The notes under the pieces were generated by a model. The model was not told the DNA's origin. It was given only the letters and a program-made list of their open reading frames with translations, and did no database searches. A program made the position numbers and the translations under genes. From assembly GCA_013298075.1 (NCBI GenBank), contig JAAFJG010000003.1:1-64000 (forward strand): DNA of 64,000 nucleotides. The letters run 5' to 3'. Shown here piece by piece: positions 45,625-53,681 of the stretch (its first letter is position 1; every line of letters starts with the position of its first letter). The stretch comes from Cytophagales bacterium. Its GTDB lineage: Bacteria; Bacteroidota; Bacteroidia; Cytophagales; Microscillaceae.

Positions 45625-46407
45625 TTAATTTATTTTTTTCAACTCTACTAAGGTTGCCTCGCCAACACCTTGTGCCGATTGTGGATTTTGTCCTGTTACA
45701 ACTCTCTGGTCAACGGTGACGTGTTTTTGCCAAAGTCCTGATTTCTCAAATTTTGCACCACGTTCAATTAATATTGTTTCTAACATAAAAGGAACAACAT
45801 TTTCTAACTTTACAGCAATTTCTTCTTCGTTGGTAAAGGCATTTATTTTTTTACCGTCCACCAAATATTTACCATCGCTTAATTTAACGTTTACTAATCC
45901 TGCGGGTCCATGGCAAACCGCACTTACAACGCCATTGTTTTCATATATTTTTTGTGCAATAATTGCAAGTGCTGCATTATCAGCAAAGTCCCACATTGTG
46001 CCGTGTCCGCCTGCATAAAGTATGGCAGAATATTCTTCTGTTTTTACTTCATTTGGTTTCATTGTGTTTTCAATTTTGGTGCGATATTTTACATCCTCCC
46101 AAAATTTCTTATTGATTGGATCTTCCAAATTAAAACCATCAACTGGCGCTTTTCCACCTTGTGGACTTACGAAATCAATTTCATAACCTGCATTATGTAA
46201 CACTTCCCAAGGGTGTGAAACTTCTGCTAAATAATAACCCGTAGGCTGACCTGTGTCGCCTTTTTTGTCGTGGCTTGTAACCACAAATAATACCTTTTTC
46301 ATCTTACTTACTTTTTTAGTTTCTGCTGTTGCTTCATTGAAAGAAAAAATGGTGCAACCTGCAATTACCATTATTCCTATTACGATTGTTAAAAATGTTT
46401 TTTTCAT
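45625..46407 (-). CDS. lipoprotein/exported DJ-1/PfpI (Hsp31-like) protein
   Basis: 260 residues. The signal peptide has a lipobox-like VIAGC near residue 18, so membrane anchoring is likely. The body KVLFVVTSHDKKGDTGQPTGYYLAEVSHPWEVL...FVSPQGGKAP and the catalytic cysteine in GVVSAVCHGPAGL are of the Hsp31/type 1 glutamine-amidotransferase-like subgroup, different from the 44406 protein. First gene of the run, directly behind the promoter and operator at 46435-46503. Confidence 0.88.
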   Translation of the reverse strand: MKKTFLTIVIGIMVIAGCTIFSFNEATAETKKVSKMKKVLFVVTSHDKKGDTGQPTGYYLAEVSHPWEVLHNAGYEIDFVSPQGGKAPVDGFNLEDPINKKFWEDVKYRTKIENTMKPNEVKTEEYSAILYAGGHGTMWDFADNAALAIIAQKIYENNGVVSAVCHGPAGLVNVKLSDGKYLVDGKKINAFTNEEEIAVKLENVVPFMLETILIERGAKFEKSGLWQKHVTVDQRVVTGQNPQSAQGVGEATLVELKKIN

Positions 46408-46434
46408 TTTTTACATTGTTTAATTATTACAATG

Positions 46435-46465
46435 CAAAGGTAGTAACAAGGTAACAGATGGCAAA
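46435..46465 (-). promoter_or_regulatory. full-consensus Bacteroidota promoter for the DJ-1 cluster
   Basis: On the minus strand TTTG (46462-46465), exactly 19 bases, then TACCTTTG (46435-46442). It lies 28 bases upstream of the ATG of the first DJ-1 gene and matches the published TTTG-N19-TAnnTTTG consensus at every fixed base. Confidence 0.8.
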
Positions 46466-46474
46466 GGAGCTAAA

Positions 46475-46503
46475 TCACAAGTTTTTTGTGAGGTATATCA
46501 CAA
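46475..46503. promoter_or_regulatory. Crp/Fnr-type operator, three alternating half-sites
   Basis: TTGTGA-N6-TCACAA (46486-46503) contains the full TGTGA-N6-TCACA pattern bound by Crp-family proteins. A third half-site TCACAA (46475-46480) forms a second inverted pair with TTGTGA at 46486. It lies just upstream of the -33 box, centred about 63 bases before the expected transcription start, an activator-like position. The Crp/Fnr gene ends at 46504. Confidence 0.6.
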
Positions 46504-47064
46504 TTAAGTAATACGACTTAGTGTTTCTCTTGAAACACCAAGATATGCAGCTATTAAAGTCTTTGGAACTCTCTGAAATAAGGTTGGATATTGTAAAAGT
46601 AATTGTTCATATCTTTCTTTAGCATTACTATTAAGCATTGATAATATTCTTTGTTGCAATGCTACATAACCCATATTAGATTTTCGCCTAAAAAAGTGTT
46701 CAATCTTATGCAAATCTGCACAAATTTTATCTCTGTTGTGAAGCGATAAACAGAGTATTTCAACGTTTTCAATACAATCAATGTGTAAGGTTGCTTTTGA
46801 TTGGCTAAAATAGGCTTGATAGTCAGTAATCCACCAATCTTCCATTCCAAATTGCATAATATATTCTTTACCTTCTTTATCAATATGATAAGCTTTCAAA
46901 AGTCCTTTCACTACAAAATAATCGTTAGTTACACTATCGCCTTCTTGAATTAAAAATTGATGTTTTTTGAGTTTTTTGGTTGTAAAATGTGATAAAATAT
47001 AGTCAAACTCTTGGTCTGTCAATGGTGTAATTTTTTCAAAATGTCGTCTTAATTCTATACTCAT
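46504..47064 (-). CDS. Crp/Fnr family transcriptional regulator
   Basis: 186 residues. N-terminal cyclic-nucleotide-binding-like domain (about 15-125: FLIQEGDSVTNDYFVVKGLLKAYHIDKEGKEYIMQFG); a C-terminal helix-turn-helix (PKTLIAAYLGVSRETLSRIT) ends right after the recognition helix, which is short even for this Bacteroidota group. The classical cAMP-contact residues are not evident, so the effector is unknown. It is on the same strand as the DJ-1 genes, 96 bases upstream of them, and a likely direct regulator. Confidence 0.85.
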   Translation of the reverse strand: MSIELRRHFEKITPLTDQEFDYILSHFTTKKLKKHQFLIQEGDSVTNDYFVVKGLLKAYHIDKEGKEYIMQFGMEDWWITDYQAYFSQSKATLHIDCIENVEILCLSLHNRDKICADLHKIEHFFRRKSNMGYVALQQRILSMLNSNAKERYEQLLLQYPTLFQRVPKTLIAAYLGVSRETLSRIT

Positions 47065-47251
47065 TTTTTGTTGATGTTTAATGTTTGTAGGCAGTTTCGC
47101 AGCCTTTCAGATAATTGTAAATATACAAAACCTACACACACAACAAAAATAAACAAAACAACTTAAAATACCAAATATTTTTTAGATTATTTTTTAAACT
47201 CTCAAAAGCAATATTTTAAAAGTATAATACAAAATATCTTAAATAATAATA

Positions 47252-47376
47252 GTGTTTTTTAAATGGTAGCCAAAAATTGACAAAAATCATTAAAAATTCG
47301 AGAAAAAAGAAAAAAATCCGTATTAATCCGCTAAATCCGTGTTATCTGTGTGCTAAAATCTCTTTCATTTAAAAAA
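47252..47376 (-). repeat. Repeat A, copy 3 (inverted)
   Basis: Carries the same inner blocks as copy 1 in reverse orientation. TAATA lies on both sides (47247-47251, 47377-47381). It lies 11 bases from a repeat B copy. Confidence 0.65.
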
Positions 47377-47386
47377 TAATAATGTT

Positions 47387-47601
47387 GGTTCATGGAAAAT
47401 TATTGCGGATATAATTTTCTTCTGTATGAATAGAAATGGCATAAATGCCATTTATTTAAAAAAATATCCATTTGAAAAATGCGGAGATTTCGGCTAAAGC
47501 CAACAATTGAATTGTATATTAACCTCCAGATAAATCTGGAGGCAATTCAAAAAATACAATTCAAAAAAAAATTTATTTTCTACACAAATTTCCTAAGAAA
47601 C
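47387..47601 (+). repeat. Repeat B copy, most complete
   Basis: GGTTCATGG left end, a palindrome AATGGCAT/ATGCCATT, TTTCGGCTAAAGCCAA hairpin, then CCTCCAGAT/ATCTGGAGG and right end ACACAAATTTCCTAAGAAAC. It reaches to 18 bases from the restriction-modification stop codon. With copy 3 of repeat A it fills the 47065-47618 gap; nothing else is seen there. Confidence 0.7.
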
Positions 47602-47618
47602 AAACTTATTTTTGTATT

Positions 47619-50600
47619 TTATTCCAAACTTACTTGCGGCAACTTTTCTATAATATCCAAACTTGCCAAACTAAGATGAATAACGCTCAAAAGTAAATCG
47701 AAAATATACTTCGGATTTTCACACTCTGAAGCCCAATCATTCGGATTATTATCTATTTTGCTTTCTTTGTGTTGTGTAATTTGGTAACGTTCCATAATCC
47801 ATTCTATAGCACTTTTGCCATTGACTACATACTCATAAGCACGCAAAGGTATATTTTGAATACTAATTTGACTATTGTAATCTATTATACTTTTGTCAGT
47901 TTCTTTATCTTTTTTAGCAAAACGCATTTTATAGACTTTGTAATCTACCAAAAGACCTTCTTTGATATACAAAACTAATTCTTTTGGCTTAGGATGATGC
48001 TCATATTCTAAATGCAACTTCGCTAATTGCTTGCCCGCTTGACTAAATGCCCAAAAATCCTTCCCATCTTCTACCAAAGGCAAACGAGGTAACATCTTTT
48101 TTAAGTCATTAGCAAAAGTCTCTTTGTAGTGCGGACTATGCAAAAAACCATATACATAATAAAATATATCCTCTTTTTGTACCAAATTACCATACGTACC
48201 ACGCGCCTGACCTAATACAAAATCCGAAATGCCATCTCTGCGAACATATTCCTTCATATTTTTATCAAATATATTATGCTGCTCTTTTTTTACCTCCTCA
48301 TAATAATACAAAGGAAAACATTGAGAAACTGACACAATACCTAAATCAGGAATAATATTTGAGATTAATACCGAAAAATCTTTCGTATTACCAAGCCCAG
48401 AAACACAAATTAATTGATTTTCTAATGTAGTATTCGGAAAAAGTTGCCTATGAATACCAGGACGTTCTATAAAAGGATTATCAAAATATAAATTTTGTTT
48501 ACAAAAAGGACGATAATGACCTGCTATTATGTATTTACTATCAAAAGAATGATTTTTATTTCTATGAATATCATTTTTCAAATTCACTGTCCAGCTTATT
48601 TTGATAGGATTAGTGTCTATGAGATTTTGGACTTCTATATTTTTATTTTCTTTTTTTGCGTTGGCAAATGTTTTTTGCTGTTCGTTATAAAAATCTATCA
48701 TTCTTTTCATATTATTTTCCAAATTATTTTTTGAAAAATTATATACCCATGCATCTCTATTGCTGACCATTCCGATAGCATACGTATTAAAAAATGCGTT
48801 ACTTTTTTTATCCAATTTTTTTTCGGGTGCGAGTGGTAAAAAAGTTTCAAATCCTTCGTTTCTTTTGGCAATCCAGTCGCCTTTTTCGTTGGGTTCGAGT
48901 GTTTGTAGGGCTAGATTTTTGATACTTTTTTGGTCTTCGAGTATTTTTAGTTTTTGTTCTCTGTTATGATAGTCGCCAATATCATAATAAAAAATTTGTG
49001 TTTTTTCTGTATTTTTATGTGGATTTTTGACTAGAAATGTAAGGCTTACGGGTGTTCGTGAGCCTGAGCCAAATATTTTTCCACCTTCTTTTCTGCTTAG
49101 TTCACCGCTTGTTCGTTGGTTTCCTCTTAAATTAAATACATAAATACTTGAAAATTCTTTGGTTATGGTTTTTCGGAATCCGTCTGCACTATTGCTATCG
49201 AGCCATGCGCCGTTGGTTACAAAGGCAATAATTCCGCCATTTTCTTGGTCTAGTCTATCAGAAGCCCATCTGAATGCTTTTATATATGAGTCATAATTTG
49301 ATTTATTAAGTCCTGAGTTTGAGGCGTTTGCATAAGTTTGGTCGATTCTGCTATCGAGTTGTTCATATTTTTGGTTTTGTGCGTTATCGTTGGCAGATTT
49401 TTGTCCTACTGAGTAAGGTGGGTTTCCTATTATAATTCGGAGTGGTGCGTTTTTTTGTGCTTGTATTTTGGCGTTATTTTCTTGTAAATAGTCTGGGAAT
49501 AATTGATTTGTTTCTTTTTCAGAGAGTTGGAAAGTATCTGTGAGTACAATTCCCTCAAAAGGTGCGTATTCTTTTTGGTTATTGAGGTCAAAGAAAGTAG
49601 TTTCCATGTTGATGGCGGCTATATAATAGGCGAGTAATACTATTTCGTTTGCGTGGAGTTCGTTTTTAAATTTTCGGTGTAAGTCTTGTTGTTTTATGAG
49701 TCCGCTTTGTAGCAATCTGACCATGAAAGTACCTGTTCCTGCGAATGGGTCTAGGATATGTATATTTTGGTCTGTTATACTTCTATTAAATTCTGTTTGG
49801 AGTATATTTTCTACTGAGTGGATAATAAAATCGACTACTTCTGTGGGTGTGTAGACGATGCCGAGTTTTTCGACCATTTTAGGGAATGCATTTTTAAAAA
49901 ATTTGTCATAAAGTTCGATGATTATTTTTTGTTTTCCTTTTGCGTTGTCTATTCCTTCGGCTCTTTTTTTAACTGAGTCATAAAATTTTTGGAGTATTTC
50001 TGTATCTTTTTCGAGTGTTTGGTTTTCGAGTGTTTCTATCATTTTTTGCATTGATGTAGAAACGGGGTTATTTTTGACGAATGAATATTCTTGAAACAAG
50101 GCATCGAACACTGGTTTTGTGATAAGATGTTGTGCGAGCATTTCGATGGCTTCTGTTTGTGAGATAGCGGGGTTTATATTTTTGCGTAGTCCGCCTAAAA
50201 ATTGGTGAAAAGCATTTTTTTGAATTTCTTTTGTGTTGATAAAGTGTGTTATTTTTTCGATATATTTTTCGGCTATAATGGCTACATCTTTTGCCCATTG
50301 TTCCCAATATCTTCTGTCTCCTACTTTTGTAACTATTTTAGCAAATATATATTTTTGTAATTCTTTAAAATGTATTGCTAATTGGTCTTTTAATTTTTTT
50401 GTCGCTTCTTCGTCTGGTTTTTTGTTACCTTCGGTATTTGTTTCGACTACGTGTATTTTAGATGGTTTTTTTTCGTTGAGTTCAATTTGATTGATAGTTG
50501 TATTAAATGTTTCATCATGCGCTCTGAGTGCATTGAGTACGTCCCAAACTATTTTATATCTTTTGTTATCATCGAGTGCTTGGTCTGGTGCTATATCAAA

Positions 50601-52469
50601 AGGAATAACGATAGGAATAATAATGTATCCGTATTTTTTGTTGGGTGCTTTTCTCATCACACGTCCTACAGATTGTACTACGTCTATATGGGAGTCACGT
50701 GAGGCTAAAAAAATGACTGCGTCAAGTGCTGGCACGTCAATTCCTTCGCTTAGGCATCTTGCATTGGTTAATATTCTACATTCGTTGTCTGCGGGTTTTT
50801 TTAGCCATTGTAATTTTTGTTCTCTTTCATTTATTTGCATTTGACCGTCTACGTGTTGTGCATTTACGTTTACTAATTTTTCTTTTTTTTCGGTGGTAAC
50901 TTCTTCGTAATATACGTTTTTTAGGTCATTAAATAGTTTGGTAACATTTTTTGAGTCTTTTATTCTTGAGGCGAAAGCGACTGCGGTTTTCATGGGTTGC
51001 GGGTCTGAGTTGGCTATTGTTCCATCATCTCCTATTACCTGTTTCGAGAATGCATTGATACAACCGATAAGTTTTGCGGTTATTTCGGTGTCTATTTCGT
51101 TATTTTCGTTGGCGATCATTTCTTGTACTTTTTGGGGTATTTCATTTTCATTGAGCGTAAGTATCAATACTTTGTATTCAGTGAGCAATCCTCTTTCGAC
51201 TGCTTCTCCAAATCCGATTCTATACATTTCTTTTCCGTAAATGGTTTCGTCGTCCATTGAGCATAAAACGGCATCATATCTATTTGCTTTTGATTTAGCA
51301 CTATCGCCATATAATTTTGGGGTTGCTGTCATATAAATTCTTTTTTTTGCTTTCAAAAAGTTATTATCGTGTACTTTTATAAAGGCTGATTCGTCTTCGT
51401 TGGCAAGTTTTATGCCTGATGTTCTGTGTGCTTCGTCACAAATAATAAGGTCAAAGACTCCAAAATTTTTATTTTGTTTTAATAATTCTTTTTGTGCTTC
51501 TGCTATGACGTGTATAGATTGATAGGTAGAAAAGACGACGGTCATACCTTCATTTTTATTTATTTTTTTGATAAACTCAAATTGCCTTAAAATAGTATCT
51601 ATTTTGGTAGATGCGGGGAGTGCTAGGTCGATTGTACTAATATCTCCTTCATCGTTTTGATTTTTTTTTGTACTTACATTTGCGTCTGAGCATATACAAA
51701 TAGCATTAATTTTAGTTTCGCTTTCTGCGCTCCATTCTCTGAGTGTTTGTCCTAATAAAGCAATAGATGGAACGAGAAATAAAATAAGTCCTTTTTTATT
51801 GGTTTCATTTTCGGCTATTTTTAGGGAGGTAAATGTTTTTCCTGTACCACAAGCCATAATAAGTTTTCCTCTATCATTGGTTTTGAGATATTCATTTGTT
51901 TTTTGGAGTGCAAAATTTTGATGTTCAAAGAGTATTTTTTTTGTTATTCTTGCTTCTTCGCCTTTCATTCCTTTGTCTAATTTTTCCCAGTCAATAGGTG
52001 CATTAATTAGTTGGTATAAACTTATTCTTTGAAATGGGATAGTAAGGTTTTTAACTACTTCTTCTGCATTTTTTCCAAATTCTTTTCCTGTGGTATCTAC
52101 CCAAAGTCGAGTTACAAATTTGTTTCTTTGTAGATTTGCATCTATAAATTCTCTTCCTGAAGTAGCCAAAAAACTATCGATGGCTGGTTTATCTATGGTT
52201 GTTCCTTCGGCAAAAAATTTACATTGTATTGCCCAATAATCACCGTTGTATAATTGTGCTACCAAATCAATGCCTGTATCTACTCCACCGAGTTCGGTTC
52301 GGGCTGGAAATTCATTCCAGAGCCAAATTTTTTCGAATTGATTGGCGTATAGAGGGTCTGTTTGTAGATAGTTTTTGATAAGTTGTTCAAATTTATTTCC
52401 TTTTTGTCTTTGAGACAAAGATTCTTCTCTGTATTTTTCTAATATGATATTGAAGTAGTTGGTACTCAT
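47619..52469 (-). CDS. single-chain ISP-type restriction-modification enzyme
   Basis: 1616 residues from the ATG at 52469, which gives MSTNYFNIIL; the longer upstream frame is AT-rich and would overlap the promoter. Order: an Mrr-like nuclease (D68 in GIDLVA, Q82-C-K84); an SF2 helicase with Walker A ACGTGKT (206-212) and DEAH (345-348); an N6-adenine methyltransferase with LDPFAGTGTF (906-915) and NPPY (1016-1019); then a target-recognition/ISP C-terminal region. Known relatives such as LlaBIII both methylate and cut, translocating along DNA. One gene therefore gives restriction, modification and specificity. It has its own promoter, and repeat A copies lie on both sides. Confidence 0.9.
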   Translation of the reverse strand: MSTNYFNIILEKYREESLSQRQKGNKFEQLIKNYLQTDPLYANQFEKIWLWNEFPARTELGGVDTGIDLVAQLYNGDYWAIQCKFFAEGTTIDKPAIDSFLATSGREFIDANLQRNKFVTRLWVDTTGKEFGKNAEEVVKNLTIPFQRISLYQLINAPIDWEKLDKGMKGEEARITKKILFEHQNFALQKTNEYLKTNDRGKLIMACGTGKTFTSLKIAENETNKKGLILFLVPSIALLGQTLREWSAESETKINAICICSDANVSTKKNQNDEGDISTIDLALPASTKIDTILRQFEFIKKINKNEGMTVVFSTYQSIHVIAEAQKELLKQNKNFGVFDLIICDEAHRTSGIKLANEDESAFIKVHDNNFLKAKKRIYMTATPKLYGDSAKSKANRYDAVLCSMDDETIYGKEMYRIGFGEAVERGLLTEYKVLILTLNENEIPQKVQEMIANENNEIDTEITAKLIGCINAFSKQVIGDDGTIANSDPQPMKTAVAFASRIKDSKNVTKLFNDLKNVYYEEVTTEKKEKLVNVNAQHVDGQMQINEREQKLQWLKKPADNECRILTNARCLSEGIDVPALDAVIFLASRDSHIDVVQSVGRVMRKAPNKKYGYIIIPIVIPFDIAPDQALDDNKRYKIVWDVLNALRAHDETFNTTINQIELNEKKPSKIHVVETNTEGNKKPDEEATKKLKDQLAIHFKELQKYIFAKIVTKVGDRRYWEQWAKDVAIIAEKYIEKITHFINTKEIQKNAFHQFLGGLRKNINPAISQTEAIEMLAQHLITKPVFDALFQEYSFVKNNPVSTSMQKMIETLENQTLEKDTEILQKFYDSVKKRAEGIDNAKGKQKIIIELYDKFFKNAFPKMVEKLGIVYTPTEVVDFIIHSVENILQTEFNRSITDQNIHILDPFAGTGTFMVRLLQSGLIKQQDLHRKFKNELHANEIVLLAYYIAAINMETTFFDLNNQKEYAPFEGIVLTDTFQLSEKETNQLFPDYLQENNAKIQAQKNAPLRIIIGNPPYSVGQKSANDNAQNQKYEQLDSRIDQTYANASNSGLNKSNYDSYIKAFRWASDRLDQENGGIIAFVTNGAWLDSNSADGFRKTITKEFSSIYVFNLRGNQRTSGELSRKEGGKIFGSGSRTPVSLTFLVKNPHKNTEKTQIFYYDIGDYHNREQKLKILEDQKSIKNLALQTLEPNEKGDWIAKRNEGFETFLPLAPEKKLDKKSNAFFNTYAIGMVSNRDAWVYNFSKNNLENNMKRMIDFYNEQQKTFANAKKENKNIEVQNLIDTNPIKISWTVNLKNDIHRNKNHSFDSKYIIAGHYRPFCKQNLYFDNPFIERPGIHRQLFPNTTLENQLICVSGLGNTKDFSVLISNIIPDLGIVSVSQCFPLYYYEEVKKEQHNIFDKNMKEYVRRDGISDFVLGQARGTYGNLVQKEDIFYYVYGFLHSPHYKETFANDLKKMLPRLPLVEDGKDFWAFSQAGKQLAKLHLEYEHHPKPKELVLYIKEGLLVDYKVYKMRFAKKDKETDKSIIDYNSQISIQNIPLRAYEYVVNGKSAIEWIMERYQITQHKESKIDNNPNDWASECENPKYIFDLLLSVIHLSLASLDIIEKLPQVSLE

Positions 52470-52503
52470 AAAAAATGCTTGAAATAATTTATTTATTTTT
52501 GTA

Positions 52504-52535
52504 CAAAAGTATAATTTTTTTTTAAATATAACAAA
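52504..52535 (-). promoter_or_regulatory. promoter of the restriction-modification gene
   Basis: On the minus strand TTTG (52532-52535), 20 bases, then TACTTTTG (52504-52511), 34 bases before the ATG. Confidence 0.6.
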
Positions 52536-52699
52536 TTTTTGTTTATTTTTGATGATAAAATTTATTTTTGTTTGTAATATAATCAAATTTAGATAGATTA
52601 TTTGATTTCCGTTATTTGAAATTGATTTTTATTCTTACAAATCGATCTATTTTTTATCTAATCAAGTATTAATAAATTTGATTTTTATATTTGAAGTTT

Positions 52700-52768
52700 T
52701 TTTTGAATGAAAGAGATTTTAGCACACAGATAACGCGGATTTAGCGGATTACTACGGTTTTTTTTTCT
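52700..52768 (+). repeat. Repeat A, partial copy 4
   Basis: The left half is kept (GAATGAAAGAGATTTTAGC, then the CGGATT units); the right half is missing and replaced by an unrelated hairpin. Opposite orientation to copy 3 on the other side of the restriction-modification gene. Nothing further is seen in 52536-52699. Confidence 0.6.
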
Positions 52769-52803
52769 CCTTGTTCTGTGTGCCACAGATGGAGGAGAAA
52801 AAA

Positions 52804-52836
52804 ACGTTTACAAGGATTTTAAAATCTTGTAAACGT
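52804..52836 (-). terminator. terminator of the SiaC cluster
   Basis: ACGTTTACAAG pairs with CTTGTAAACGT around a TTTTAAAA-centred loop, 69 bases after the 52906 stop. Confidence 0.65.
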
Positions 52837-52905
52837 CAGAAAAAATAATTATTGCTAATTTTATTTAGTTTTTTGAAGGGATAGAGAAGGTAAAATATAC
52901 AATGA

Positions 52906-53295
52906 TTATATAATTTCTTCACAAGGGATCATTTCGAATTTAATATCAGAAAAGGAATTAAAATCTTCTCCCAAATCTTTCATATCCTCGTCTTCTTGTT
53001 CATAATACCATTGAATAACGATTTGTAAATTAGGATCATCACCTGATTCTAATTGCTTAATAATTCGTCCTAACACAGCCGAGGTACTTGTATTGACATA
53101 AATAAGTTTGAAAGCCATTTGAATTTTTTCGGGTCTTTCATCTCTCATATATGTTTCGATGGCTTCTAATATAGGGGCATAAAATTCTTCCGTATCTTCA
53201 GGAATAGATACGCCTTTGATTTCAAATTCACTTTTTTCGAAGTTAAGATGCACTTCTGGAGTGGTTGGTGATTCTTTTATAATAATATCTTCCAT
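52906..53295 (-). CDS. SiaC family regulatory phosphoprotein (paralogue 2)
   Basis: 129 residues, DUF1987. STAS-like fold with the phospho-acceptor region LIYVNTSTSAVL (T69 is the likely target). SiaC proteins switch partners depending on phosphorylation by SiaB and dephosphorylation by a SpoIIE-type phosphatase. It is the last gene of the leftward cluster 56918-52906. The sequence differs clearly from the 55853 paralogue, so each may have a different target. Confidence 0.85.
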   Translation of the reverse strand: MEDIIIKESPTTPEVHLNFEKSEFEIKGVSIPEDTEEFYAPILEAIETYMRDERPEKIQMAFKLIYVNTSTSAVLGRIIKQLESGDDPNLQIVIQWYYEQEDEDMKDLGEDFNSFSDIKFEMIPCEEII

Positions 53296-53336
53296 TTTTA
53301 ATAATATATATTTTTGTGTAAGTAGAATTTTTTATT

Positions 53337-53660
53337 TTATCTTATTTCTACTCCCTTTTTATTGCTTTGATTGATAATCACTAATTTTTGGAAAGATATA
53401 GATGAAAAACTTGCTTCTACTTCTTCCGAAAAAATTACTTTTCCTGTGATTAATTTTATTTTTCCGTTTTCATTGCGTAATATTTGGCTAATATGCAATG
53501 TTATTTTTTCTTCTTTCAATGTTGTTTTTAAATCGTCAATGTTTTTTTCAGTCATTGTATTGATAAGAAAAAACTTTACCTTTATTTCATCTAGATTTTC
53601 TGTTTTTAAACTTGAAAATAAAGAGATAAATAATACAAAAGTAATGATTAAATGTTTCAT
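53337..53660 (-). CDS. small exported hypothetical protein in the Sia cluster
   Basis: 107 residues with a signal-peptide-like N-terminus (MKHLIITFVLFISLFSSLK). The rest (KITLHISQILRNENGKIKLITGKVIFSEEVEASFSS) is small and beta-rich, of no recognised family. It lies 21 bases after the phosphatase gene and 41 before siaC-2, so it is part of the operon. Proximity suggests it could be a periplasmic input to the TPR domain of the phosphatase; that is an inference. Confidence 0.6.
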   Translation of the reverse strand: MKHLIITFVLFISLFSSLKTENLDEIKVKFFLINTMTEKNIDDLKTTLKEEKITLHISQILRNENGKIKLITGKVIFSEEVEASFSSISFQKLVIINQSNKKGVEIR

Positions 53661-53681
53661 TTTTAATTATTTTTTTTATGG

